Source: Enoplolaimus lenunculus
Taxonomy: Eukaryota > Nematoda > Enoplea > Enoplida > Thoracostomopsidae
Length of the DNA stretch: 64,000 nt
Assembly (NCBI GenBank): GCA_030248215.1
Contig: JASANG010002829.1
Location: 186,001 to 250,000 of the forward strand
Reading direction: 5' to 3'
Shown here: piece by piece, positions 22,336 to 32,017 of the stretch
Numbering within the stretch: the first letter of the stretch is position 1
Layout of the letters: every line of letters starts with the position of its first letter
The notes under the pieces: generated by a model
The model's database searches: none
Told to the model about the DNA's origin: nothing
The model's input: only the letters and a program-made list of their open reading frames with translations
Program-made: the position numbers and the translations under genes

Positions 22336-22905
22336 GTGTAGGCGGATAGTGAAAATAACGGAAACGGATATTGATCAGAATAACGATAACGGAAACGGAA
22401 AACAGATATTGAAGTATAAAAGTTTCGATATTTTTTTCATAAAAAAGTTCGGAGTGTAAATATTTGCCGGGTATTCTATAATTTCAAACAAGAAATGACG
22501 GATGCATCGAAATTTTTAAGAATTTGGATTAATTTCGTAATTTTTATTTGATTTTAAACAATTGCAGCATATCTGTATTGAAAAACTACGAGATATTTAC
22601 GAGATCTATAAGTAACTAGTCAACGTGGTTGCAAACTTGCAACCCTAAAATATTTCTCACAAAACATTTTAAGGATGTGTTCTAATTTGCATGTATATGA
22701 TGCTGTCACTTGTTTATATATGAAAATGAAACAATCATCACAACAGCTGGAACGGGACCCAAATACGTATGTGCGGAGGTCCAGCTTTAATATATAAAGT
22801 TTGAGCGTAAAACTAAGCGAATGTCAGTATTCCTATAACAGAGACGCAAACAGACACCGATGTTTACCGGAAACGAAAATTTATATCCGGTTTCTCCCTG
22901 CAAAC
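22336..22905. repeat. ACGGAAACGG repeat family, long copy
   Basis: Carries GATAACGGAAACGGAAAACA and, in reverse orientation, the segment GGTTGCAAACTTGCAACC, GTGTTCTAATTTGCATGTAT and CCAAATACGTATGTGCGGAG that also occurs in the 29.4-kb and 49.9-kb repeats. Related pieces lie at 2755, 31590 and 41270. The CAGGGTGTAAACGG end at 31590 is hAT-like. Confidence 0.5.
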
Positions 22906-23081
22906 CGCTCGTACAAGCTGAAACTTTGTACCTTTCAGATTTATTTAAACACTTACCTAGATCGACTGTTAACAGTGGCTTGATGGGTACAGACTTGCGG
23001 GGACAGAGGGGTAACGGAATTTTGAAGCCTGCTCAAATTTAACACGAAAAGACAAAGTTTCTGATGCGGGTTGCAACTTCC

Positions 23082-23225
23082 GGCCCATGTATAGAACAGG
23101 GCCGGAACGTTTTTCTGCGGGGATGTAATAGAGTCAGCTTTAGCTTTAGACTAACTTTTTTGCTTAGGCTTAGGCTTAGGAATATGCTTATACTACTGTT
23201 CCGGCCCTGTTCTATACATGAGTCC
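23082..23225 (+). mobile_element. TTAGGC-cored element, subfamily A
   Basis: GGCCCATGTATAGAACAGGG to TACTGTTCCGGCCCTGTTCT and ATACATGAGTCC, near-perfect terminal inverted repeats. Flanks CAACTTCC and AACATCCA are compatible with an 8-bp duplication. Confidence 0.8.
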
Positions 23226-23453
23226 AACATCCAAATTTTGTATGTATACTGTATTGACCTAATGAGTCCGAATAGGATATATATTTAAAACACTGGCATT
23301 TATTAGGTAAGCGGAAACAAATGAAACTCGTTTACTTAGGTATAACCTTAGATTATATGCGTAGTGGAAGTAAAACTAAAATTCAGATCGTTTACGAGAA
23401 ACAGTATTCGAACAGTAAGCGTTAATGACTGTATAGTATTTATCTACTTCAAG

Positions 23454-23663
23454 AGGCCATATTCTCAAACGCGTCTAGCACTTATCACCAGTGGGTGATA
23501 GGTCTTGTGACTTTCGAATCAATGAATGGAAAAGTTCAAAATTTAGCGAATTTATCAAATTCGATTTGCGCTAATTTTTGCATACTTTTAGGTCCGCAAG
23601 TGCAGAAGTTCGTGAGTTTGAAAACCTGTTGCTAACTACTGATAAGTGCTATATGCATATGAG
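23454..23663. mobile_element. CCCGTATTCTCAAA-end element, copy 1
   Basis: GGCCATATTCTCAAACGCGT start, paired hairpin CTTATCACCAGTGGGTGATAGG, and a right end with ACTGATAAGTGCT. Related copies at 24645-24875 and 25096-25321. Directly abuts the next TTAGGC element. Confidence 0.5.
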
Positions 23664-23865
23664 GGCCCATGTTACTTTAACGGGCGTCCAGGTTTCTGGG
23701 GGTCTATAAAAGAGTAGGTTTAGATTCTAGGTTACATTTTTGTGCTTAGGCTTAAGCTTAGGCTTAGGTTTAGGCATAGGAACTCATTTTTGCAACTATT
23801 AGGTTTTGGCTTAGGATTAGGAATGCGCTCAATCTACTGCTACGCCCCTTAAAGTCACATTGGCC
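23664..23865 (+). mobile_element. TTAGGC-cored element, subfamily B
   Basis: GGCCCATGTTACTTTAACGG to CTACGCCCCTTAAAGTCACA and TTGGCC. Flanks CATATGAG and CATAAGAG are an 8-bp target duplication with one mismatch. Confidence 0.85.
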
Positions 23866-23982
23866 CATAAGAGAATATTGGCTAACATTTCAACACTGCT
23901 TCTGAACAATTTAGGTTTTTGCATCTTACGACAAAATTTAATTTTTACTTAAAACCAACATTTGTAGCACTTGATATTTAGT

Positions 23983-24056
23983 TTAACCATATCGCATATG
24001 ACTTAAAATGCCAATTTTTCGCTTCGTCGAATGATCATCCACTGGTAGGATTAAAA
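23983..24056 (-). CDS. peptide precursor exon 2 (KR...RYG-stop)
   Basis: Encodes LILPVDDHSTKR then KIGILSHMRYG and stop. The preceding intron end is pyrimidine-rich TTTTGTTTCAG. Confidence 0.45.
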
Positions 24057-25562
24057 CTGAAACAAAATAGCATTAAAACTGCGACCCATGTAGAGATCAG
24101 GAGCGGAACGTTTTTCTGTAGGACTGAAATAGAGTTTAACCTTTAGTCTATTTTTTTGCTTGGGTGTATACTTAAGCTTAGCTGTAAGCTCATGCGTACG
24201 CTTAGGCTTAGGCTTATGCTTAGGAATATGCTTATACTACCGTTTCACCCCTGTTCTATACATTGGCCAAAACTGTAACGCACCTTAACAGCACAAGCCT
24301 TAGAGTTAACACTATTTCTTGCTTAGGTTACGTTTAAGTTTATTAGGCTTAGTAATTTCGTAGGTTAGTGCTACGCTTAGAAGGAAAAACATAAGGCTTT
24401 CTTGTAAATCACAGCCAGCTACACAAATTTTGACTTAATGATTAGACAATTATAGGTGTCATATGTTGCCGTATACAAACGGTATAGGAACAGAAGGATA
24501 TTATAAAAGGAATAATCTATACTGATTGTTAGAAAAGGACTGCGATGTAACCGGACGCGTTGGCGTGTTTATCCCGTAGCATATCATTATTAATAAGAAA
24601 GCTGCCTTGTGTATAAATGTTTTTTAACACGAAAGTCTTTCTTAAGGGCTCATATTTAGGAATGGCTATAGCACCCATCAGTAGTTTGCAATACTTTTTC
24701 AAGCAAACAAACTAATGCAAAAGCGGATCTCAAAATTTGTTTAGCAGCGAAAATAAAATGCAAAAAATTTGCTGAATTTCAAACTGCACTGTTTGCTGAT
24801 ACGAAAGCTACAAGATCTACCACCATGTGGTGATAGGTGCTTCACACATTAGATTTTAAAAATGTTCTCGTTTTGCAATCATATGTTCAAAATTACGGAC
24901 CGTGATGTCGTGATGTCCATTATAGCATGTGTTGGTGTGCAAATTTGAAGTCAGATATAAATCAAATTTAACTCAGATACAAGTCATGCGCTTATAGTAT
25001 CAAAGTATTTGGATAAAAATTCATTTCAAACGCGGGGTTGTCGAGTCTTTATTCGGTTACACTTTCACTAGAATATTCTTGTTTCATGATGTCCTCGGCC
25101 CGTATTCTCAAATGAGAATAGTTCCTAATCATCAGTTAGCGATAGTTTTTCAAACTGACGAACATTTTGCAATCGCGTCGCTCCAAATTGGTACAGATGT
25201 ATGACAAATCAAATGCCAAAAATGTACTCAATTTCGAACCTCACCATGCGTTGATTCGAAAGTTACAACACCTATCATCAACTGACGATTGATGCTACAC
25301 ACATTTGAGAATACGGGCTCTGATCTACAAAAATGCGCGAAATTCCAGTTTTTAAAGACAAATTTAAAATATAACTTCTTCACTTACTTCTATCATTGTT
25401 ATCCGACCGACGTTTGGCCAAGTGAAAATTGGACATTAGTTGATCTCGAGCACCTGGAGCCAGCAAAACAATGTAACGAGCCGAACCGGCCGGCACATCA
25501 GATAATATCATAGCTACGATTAAAACTATGCAAACTGAGGTTGTTGTTTTTGTGGATGCCAT
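23983..25562 (-). CDS. secreted RYamide-like neuropeptide precursor, 2 exons
   Basis: Exon 1 is 25562-25388 and exon 2 is 24056-23983, joined in phase 1, for 82 residues. The N terminus MASTKTTTSVCIVLIVAMIL with SDVPAGSA is a textbook signal peptide. The remainder has basic processing sites (LAKRRSDNN; DHSTKRKIG) and ends ILSHMRYG before TAA, the form expected of a C-terminally amidated RYamide after KR cleavage. Donor is A|GTAAGT and acceptor TTTTGTTTCAG. RYamide-ending peptides include NPF/FLP and luqin/LURY-type hormones, but I cannot assign this one to either. Three mobile elements sit in the 1.3-kb intron. The second exon is short, so its linkage to exon 1 is an inference from splice sites, phase and the amidation signature. 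Confidence 0.5.
24083..24268 (+). mobile_element. TTAGGC-cored element, subfamily A (peptide-gene intron)
   Basis: GACCCATGTAGAGATCAGGA to CGTTTCACCCCTGTTCTATA and CATTGGCC. Flanks AAAACTGC and AAAACTGT are an 8-bp duplication with one mismatch. It inserted in the intron of the RYamide-like gene, 27 bp from exon 2. Confidence 0.85.
24645..24875. mobile_element. CCCGTATTCTCAAA-type element, copy 2, diverged
   Basis: AGCACCCATCAGTAGTTTGC and ACCACCATGTGGTGATAGGT segments match the other copies. The ends are eroded. In the intron of the RYamide-like gene. Confidence 0.4.
25096..25321. mobile_element. CCCGTATTCTCAAA-end element, copy 3
   Basis: Clear inverted ends GGCCCGTATTCTCAAATGAG and CATTTGAGAATACGGGCTC, interior CATCAGTTAGCGATAG and CTATCATCAACTGACGATTG in opposite halves. 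In the intron of the RYamide-like gene. Confidence 0.7.
25388..25562 (-). CDS. peptide precursor exon 1 (signal peptide)
   Basis: Begins at ATG 25562 and ends at AGAA|GTAAGT. Encodes the 28-residue signal and RYIVLLAPGARDQLMSNF then HLAKRRSDNNDR. GC content is higher than in neighbouring DNA. Stronger evidence than exon 2. Confidence 0.65.
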
Positions 25563-25594
25563 AATGATTTACAAAGCATTGACCCGTACACTAT

Positions 25595-25602
25595 TATAAA
25601 TA
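25595..25602 (-). promoter_or_regulatory. TATA-like box before peptide gene
   Basis: TATTTATA on the minus strand about 33 bp before the ATG at 25562. It would imply a very short leader. AT-rich context makes chance likely. Confidence 0.25.
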
Positions 25603-25759
25603 CTGCAGTTTATGAAAGAACACTTGCTTATACTTAATATGGTTCTAAAATAAAAAATAGTTTTATCTTCAAGCTGAATATGGTACTATGGCGAGCAGAT
25701 AGCGTATATATGTTGTAGCGTAAATTAAAAGGGCTCTTATACACTTGCCACCCCCGCAT

Positions 25760-25930
25760 TTAAAGGTTACGGCTTGACTTAGGTTTAGGCTTAGGCTTTG
25801 GCTCAGTTTATACCAAGGCAAACAAGAAGTCAGATTTTTTGGCTGCCTACGTAAATCTTTTCCAAAGCCTATAAGTCAGAGCCTAAGTCTAAGCATGTGA
25901 GGGGAAAGTGTACAAACGCCAGCATGCAAG
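25760..25930. repeat. TTAGGC/GCCTAA inverted fragment
   Basis: GACTTAGGTTTAGGCTTAGG on one side and GCCTATAAGTCAGAGCCTAA on the other, with ACACTTGCC and GGAAAGTGT outer ends. It may be a third subfamily of the TTAGGC elements. Confidence 0.4.
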
Positions 25931-27409
25931 TGTATGTTTGACTTTAAGTTTTAGTCCATCTTACACTAACATCCAGCCCCTGCCGTGTGCTCAGTAACAC
26001 ATCGACGTACCGTTTGTGCAGTCAGGGGTCTAAAACACCGGGACGGCTAAAAATCAATCTAAACCTTCAAGCTTTCGGCAAGTTTAATTAGTGCCATAAT
26101 TTGAAATTGTTCAAAATTTACGGTGTATAAATATTTTGGGCTCTTGTGCATTTTCAGCCACATCATTTCAAAGTTTATTCTTATGAATTATACTTACTAA
26201 AAAACGCTCAAATAAACGCTTTATACGTTTAAGCATAGACAAGTGCTTTTGTAAACGTAAAACCTAAACCTAAAGCCTAAATGTGTGATGAAAGTGTGTA
26301 CAAAATTCTGGTTTTATTTTCAAGAGCAAAATTTATAAAAGCTTTGTCGAGCAATGAGTTTTTCACAATGGCAAGGTAAATTTTGAAGGGAGATATTCCC
26401 ATGTTTTTCCGCCTATACACGTTCGTGTAGTTTATTGTTCAAATTTGACATTTCTATGTGGGTCCATTTTTGAGCAAGAAAAGTGCGTAGGTTTTGCCTA
26501 TTTTCTAGAACACCAATGAAAATATGAATTCCAGTAATCGCACGGAGCTTGAAATACAATGCAATACCAGACGCTGAGGCCTGATTTGTTTTGAAACAAT
26601 GTGTTAAATAAAGGTTTTAATTTTACCCGCGGGTGATATGTTGTTGTTCAACTAAAAAACAAAAACAAAACTTAAAAATATTAGTGTCTCAATATATGCG
26701 GTATCTATAAAACCTATTTTTTCGTCAGACATCGGGTACTAGCAAAGGATCCAAAATTATTGCTGTTTAAGACAGCTACTTGTCACAGTTAGCCGACTTG
26801 CAGTAAAACCAGGCCCGTAGCCAGTTCATCTTGCGAGGTCTGGGACCAAAATGTTTTCAGGAGTGGCATACAAGAGTTTTCGATGACTACAATGTTTTAA
26901 TGCAAAAATATTGGTGTGTATATACAGTGTACTGAAACACATATTTCTACCATTTGGCAACTGCGAACTTTGACATTCTATGACAGCAAAATTGTGCCGA
27001 AGCCTAGCTTATATCTGTCAATTAAGTTACTGCTAAGTCTATTTTACAGCAATATAGCATCACTTATCCTTATAAATAAACAATTTTCTACTTAGTCTAC
27101 TATTCTCAGCATTGCGAAATGTTCTAGCAGCTTTCGCTTTGCTTTAAAAGTCACAATTGTGACACGAGTTGAAAACCTGGATGTTTATGCCATATATTTT
27201 GAATGTCAAATCAAAAATATATGTTCACTTTGAACCTGAGTGCAAAATTCTGTCAGAATTAAATTATTTACGCCATCTGTCACCGCACGACAGTGTTCAG
27301 AGGTTCGTTTCAGAGGTCTGTGATATAATTGTGCAGAGCATGGCTGTGCTGTAAGTAAGGAAGTTTCGGTCAATTCATCAACAAAATTGGTTCGAGACGC
27401 CTTGCTTCA

Positions 27410-27575
27410 CAGACCCGTAGCCAGCTCACCTTGCTAGGGGGGGGGCTAAAATTTTTTCAAAAGGGGCATGCAACTGCTTTTGATGGCTTATAAGCAAAGT
27501 TGAAAGTTTTCTAGGGGATGCCAAAATTTTTTCAAGATGGCTGAGCTCCCCTGGTACCGATCTGTCTACGGGTCC
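27410..27575 (+). mobile_element. CCCGTAGC-end element, best copy
   Basis: CAGACCCGTAGCCAGCTCAC to CTGTCTACGGGTCCG, with inverted ends ACCCGTAG/CTACGGGT. Interior as in the 0.4-2.5 kb copies. Confidence 0.6.
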
Positions 27576-27774
27576 GCGTGGTTTTTGAACCCTCCTCCGC
27601 CTCCACGAGTGTTGAACCGGTATATCAGTGTCGGCTTCAGCGTTGGCCGAATCAGGGTATCCGTGTCGGTATCCGTATTTTTCAGAGAATACCGATACCT
27701 ATAATTTCACTATATTGTCAGACGAATTCAGTCTTGTCAAGTGGCATATCACTATTGCCAAAAGTGTATAATCG

Positions 27775-28075
27775 CTATTTAAGAAGAGTGTGCAACTGAA
27801 CACATTCTGAGTAGAAAAGAATATACCCGGCACGCGGTGCATTTTTTACCCTCCCCCCATTTTTAGAGGGTGTACACTCAGTGCGAACCTTGATACTTTA
27901 TGTATGCGGCGTCAAACATGCTCTCTTTATAGTTTAATTTAAGGGTGTTCATGTGATTACGAACGACCCCTATAAACCAGAAGGGGGTCGTACAAAAACG
28001 CAACACCCAGTGGTACATGTTGTACCATGCGAGACCCCGAGAGTTGCACATTCTTGTCATTATCCATTCTTGCTA
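27775..28075. mobile_element. long-TIR element with C/G hairpins, copy 2
   Basis: AAGAGTGTGCAACTGAACAC and ACCCGGCACGCGGTGCATTT on the left, CAAAAACGCAACACCCAGTG and GAGAGTTGCACATTCTTGTC on the right. More diverged than copy 1 at 19754. Confidence 0.6.
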
Positions 28076-28378
28076 ATGCTAACCAGTAAACATAACAAAC
28101 CATGAAAAGTTGCTTGAGACAGGTTAACTTTTTCAAGCCTTTTTATTCACTGACACGTTAATATTACGAACGCTTGTCATAGACGAAGCTTCAACGGAAT
28201 TTAAAGTAGGTGTTAAAAAGGTTTTGATAATTTTTTATTTGCTAAATAAGGTTTATATATGCAACATCTTTTGAAGGATGATAAATGTTACAATAAAATG
28301 GAATAACGGAAATCAGCGGCATTACACTGCCGACTCGTAGCGAGGCTAAATTTCTAGACACGAAATCGTTTGATATTT

Positions 28379-28591
28379 GGGCCAATGCAAAGTACAGGGG
28401 CGAAACAGTATTATAAGCATATTCCTATGTCTAAGCCTAAGCCTAAGCCTGAACCTAAGCGTAAGAATGCGTTTATTCATAAGCCGAAGCCTAAGCCTAA
28501 GCCTAAACCAAGCAAAAAAATTAGTCTAACTTAAGCTTGCTCTATTCTAATAACACAGAAAAACGTTCCGCCCCTGATCTTTACATTGGCC
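28379..28591 (-). mobile_element. TTAGGC-cored element, subfamily A, exact 8-bp duplication
   Basis: GGCCAATGCAAAGTACAGGG to GAAAAACGTTCCGCCCCTGA and CATTGGCC. Flanked on both sides by GATATTTG, a perfect 8-bp target duplication and the clearest insertion in the window. Confidence 0.9.
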
Positions 28592-28889
28592 GATATTTGC
28601 ATAACTCATGGGCAAAGACCACTAGCCGGTGTTGGGAAGACGTTGATTGCATTCGCAGAACAAAAGTTAACGAAAAACATTCAACACAAAGCGTGGACTA
28701 ATTACAGCAAAACGAACTCAAATCAAAGCCTAAAAAATTGGCCAATCAGCGTCTTCATATGTTGCAAATAATAAATAATTTATGTTTTAAAAATCGTAAT
28801 TGTGATACCAAGCGAAATTCATAACGGAAGGCTAATTCAGGAGATAATCAAGGTTGGTTCATATGTGTTTGCAGCTTTAGTAAGTGCTA

Positions 28890-29000
28890 GAAGGGGTTGT
28901 TTACGTCCCCTCTTTCTAAAATATCTTGTAACAACTAATACGCTTCGTCTTAGTCTTGGACTTAGGCTGATGCTAAGGCTTAGACTTGGGCTTAGGCTTA
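28890..29000 (+). mobile_element. TTAGGC-type fragment
   Basis: CTTAGTCTTGGACTTAGGCT and CTTAGACTTGGGCTTAGGCT, ending where the next element begins. Left part degraded. Confidence 0.4.
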
Positions 29001-29001
29001 A

Positions 29002-29224
29002 TTGGCCCATGTAAAGATCAGGGGCGGAGAGTTTTTTCTGTGGGACTGCAGTACAATCAGCTTAAACTTTGGATTAATTTTTTGGTCTGGCTTTAAAGCT
29101 TTGGCTTAGGCTTAGGCTTGGGTATAAACTCATTTTTACGCTTAGACTTAGTCTTAAGCTAATAGGCTTAGGCTAGGAAAATGCTTATAGTAGGTACTGT
29201 GTCGCTCCTGTTCCTCACATAGGC
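29002..29224 (+). mobile_element. TTAGGC-cored element, subfamily A
   Basis: GGCCCATGTAAAGATCAGGG to TGTGTCGCTCCTGTTCCTCA and CATAGGCC, flanked by GGCTTAATT on both sides (8 or 9 bp). It inserted next to the preceding TTAGGC fragment. Confidence 0.85.
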
Positions 29225-29379
29225 CGGCTTAATTTTAGACCTGGGGAAACAATAAAAAGTGCGACAGGAAACTCTTTTGCCTTTTATCAAAGAAATACAT
29301 GCGTGGAAAGAAGAATATAAACAAATACCGTGAGCTAAGTAGGGACAGTTACATTTTTTCAATAGTTTTAAGACGACTA

Positions 29380-30410
29380 ATTTTTAATTAAACCTCCTAG
29401 ATTATAATACCGTTATACAGTGCGTTCTTGCAGATGCAATCTTTAAAAAATTATGACTTTAACAATTTTTACCACATCTATATTATTTAAGCGGTAACGC
29501 CCCGCATACCTATTTTTGGTAGTGTTCCAGTTGTTTTAATATTGTTTCATATTTAAACAAGAGACAGCATAGGTATGCAAATTAGAACACATTCTTAAAA
29601 AGTTTTGCGAGGAATACTTTAGCGTTGCAAATTTGCAACCACATTGACCAGTAACTATTTAAACAAACGATTTAGGTATTTATTGACGATTTAATTTTAA
29701 AACATTTCAGCGCAATGTTTAACGATTGTTTTGAAGCTTAAAGTTCCAGAGTTTCTTACGCGTCAATAAAGTTTCAAATTTCGCACGTTTTTATCCGGGC
29801 AAATCTCATGAGAGGTATTTAGACACGCTTAAAGCTACTGAATAAGGTGATTTTGATGAACCACGAAAATGCAAAATCATATAAACAGAGCGCAATGTTT
29901 GAGTTTCAAACTGTTTTGGCGAAGTGTATTTCAATTCGCTGTTTTAGGATTAGCTAATCTGTGGTTTTAGGCGTTGACAGAAAAGCGATTTTGGAATGAC
30001 CAGATCATGAACAAAATATGGAATACTAAATCTGAGTCCCAACTGTTCCAACTGTACCGCTGTTCCAACTATCCCGCTGTTCCAAGTGTCCCACTGTTCC
30101 AGCTGTCTCAACTGTCCCAAATGTCCAGCTGTACAACTGTTTCGCTGTCCCAACTGTCCCACTGTCCAAACTGTCTCTTCCAGTGGCCCAACTGTCCCAC
30201 TGTGCCACCAGTCCCCACTGTCCCACTGTCCCAGCTGTCATGCTGTCCTAACTGCCCGTTTTTCATAGTGTCCCGACTGTCTGTCCCAGCTGTCCCGCTG
30301 TCCCAAGTGTTCCACTGTAACAACTGTCCTGCTGTCCCAACTGTCCGCACTGTTCCAATAATATTTGTTTTGCGTACTCCTGAGTGCGTTGCTGTCCCAG
30401 GATAATGGGA
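29380..30410 (+). repeat. 1-kb dispersed repeat, copy 1, with CTGTCCCA minisatellite
   Basis: From CCTCCTAGATTATAATACCG through TAAGCGGTAACGCCCCGCAT, GTTTTGCGAGGAATACTTTA and CTGAATAAGGTGATTTTGAT to the minisatellite and GTACTCCTGAGTGCGTTGCT. The same order occurs at 49925-50690. Non-coding. Confidence 0.75.
30030..30405 (+). repeat. CTGTCCCA(A/C) minisatellite
   Basis: About 35 units of a 10-11 bp motif such as CCCAACTGTCC/CCCACTGTTC. Open frames of Cys/Pro/Gln repeats on both strands are artefacts of the unit. Confidence 0.95.
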
Positions 30411-30519
30411 CAGTCTTCAGGGTAACATTGGCCCCTTAATTCAACGGTTAATAAGTAATGATTATTACTAATTTTTAATATATACAAAACGGATTAACGT
30501 AAATTTAATTATTGTTGCC

Positions 30520-30645
30520 CAGCGACGTTTTGTCCGAGCGGACTTTTGTACGCATGGCCTTTTATCCGGACATCCTTTTGTCCACGCGGCGTTTTTTCCG
30601 AACGGCCTTTTCCCCGGACGGCGACTTGTTCGGCGGCCTTCTGCT
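30520..30645. repeat. CGGCCTTTTGTCCG-type minisatellite
   Basis: Six or seven degenerate units of about 20 bp: CGACGTTTTGTCCGAGCGGA, GGCCTTTTATCCGGACATCC, TTTTGTCCACGCGGCG, TTTTTTCCGAACGGCC. The GC content is locally high. Confidence 0.7.
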
Positions 30646-31589
30646 CTCAGTCACCAAATATCACACTGTATATAGTACAAAACGAACAGTATTTTAGTCT
30701 AAAAGGCAAAAATTTACATTTCAGAGAGGTTCCGAGCATAGTTTAATCACGGCGCTAAGCTCAATAGTGTTCGCCTACGAATTAATGTTATTGCTAGATG
30801 TCATTCACCTGGTGGGCGTTGAGATACAACAAAATAGCAAACCATGAACATAAAGGCACCAGGTATCACTTTACTGATTGACAGCAAAATGTTTGTTTAC
30901 TCAGAAAATGAGTATACACAATCTGACATCTGAACTATTTATTTTGTAATTCCAATATTCATTTTTAAAACTCATGAAAGCATTCAGTCATGCAGAAACG
31001 AATTACAAAAATAGGCCTTGTCTGGATTACGACTAGTTGAATTAATATTGAACTAATAATAGTCAAGAATGTTTAAAAAAATAGCGTTTGACTTAACAGT
31101 TAAAGCTTAGCTATGCTACTGCTCGTTAGAATTGCAATTATTGGACAATTAGCGATTCGCAGGAGTTCCAGAATTGTATAACTGTGGGCAAAAATTTCAG
31201 CACAAAAAGGCTGGAGGCGGGGTAAATCTCTTGGATCTGCCGTTCGCCAACGCATCATCACTGATCTCACTGGTGGATCAGAATGAGACCACCCATGTGT
31301 AAGTAGCCTTTAACAGGGATAGAAATTAAGTTTTTATAAGGTTTAGCACTAAAATGGCGTTTGGTTTATCGCTCGCTTTTGTTCATAAGTTGATTTTGGA
31401 GCGCTAAGTATTAATTCTAAACATTTCCTAGTTTAATATTCACTAGGTTACATAACACACGAATAATGGCATCGGCGCCACGAGAATATTTCGGTGGGGT
31501 GTAAAAGAAACGTCCAACAGCTAAAAATTGAAAGTTGACAAAAGTAGCTGCCTGGAAATCTGAATTTTCTATTTCTAATGCTATACCTA

Positions 31590-31760
31590 CCAGGGTGTAA
31601 ACGGTTAGCAAAAATAACGGAAACGGAAAACGGATATTAAAGTATATAAATTTCCAATAGGTTATATTTTTCTGCCAGCGCAATTGAGACGTGTAAATGT
31701 TCACCCGGTATTTGGAAACGGAAACGGATACCGGCTTTTACCAGAAACGGAAACGCACAA
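31590..31760 (+). mobile_element. ACGGAAACGG family fragment with CAGGGTGTAAACGG end
   Basis: CAGGGTGTAAACGGTTAGCA, AACGGAAACGGAAAACGG and GTTCACCCGGTATTTGGAAA. The terminus is hAT-like. The same end in reverse occurs at 41345-41370 (GTTTACACCCTGGTA). Confidence 0.5.
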
Positions 31761-32017
31761 TCACGCTGAGCTGGCGCATACGTAGACCTATTACTACAGT
31801 TCTCTATTCGCTAAAGACATAACATAATCTCGAAGAAACTTATTAAAAATTAATTTTTTTTGCGTCAAAGTTTTGCACGCATTTCCAGTGGTTCCCAGCT
31901 TGCAACCTTGCTTCGAAAATTTTGACATTTCTGTATAGAAATGTCATTGGAAATTATTATAAAACACGGCAAATTCACACAATATGTTCTTCATCTGCTG
32001 TTAACTGATGCACCATC

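Larger units (their letters stand above)
25931..28378. other. gene-poor stretch
   Basis: No supported gene. Holds CCCGTAGC-end elements at 26811-26900 (truncated) and 27410-27575 (CAGACCCGTAGCCAGCTCAC to TACGGGTCC) and the long-TIR element copy at 27775-28075. Confidence 0.55.

Noticed and set aside
22860-22930. Alternative second exon for the peptide gene (TCTSGLQGE...)
   Set aside because: In phase, but lies within the ACGGAAACGG repeat family and has no processing or amidation site.
29974-30405. 143-codon frame rich in Cys, Pro and Ser
   Set aside because: Translation of the CTGTCCCA minisatellite; overlapping open frames on both strands show it is compositional.
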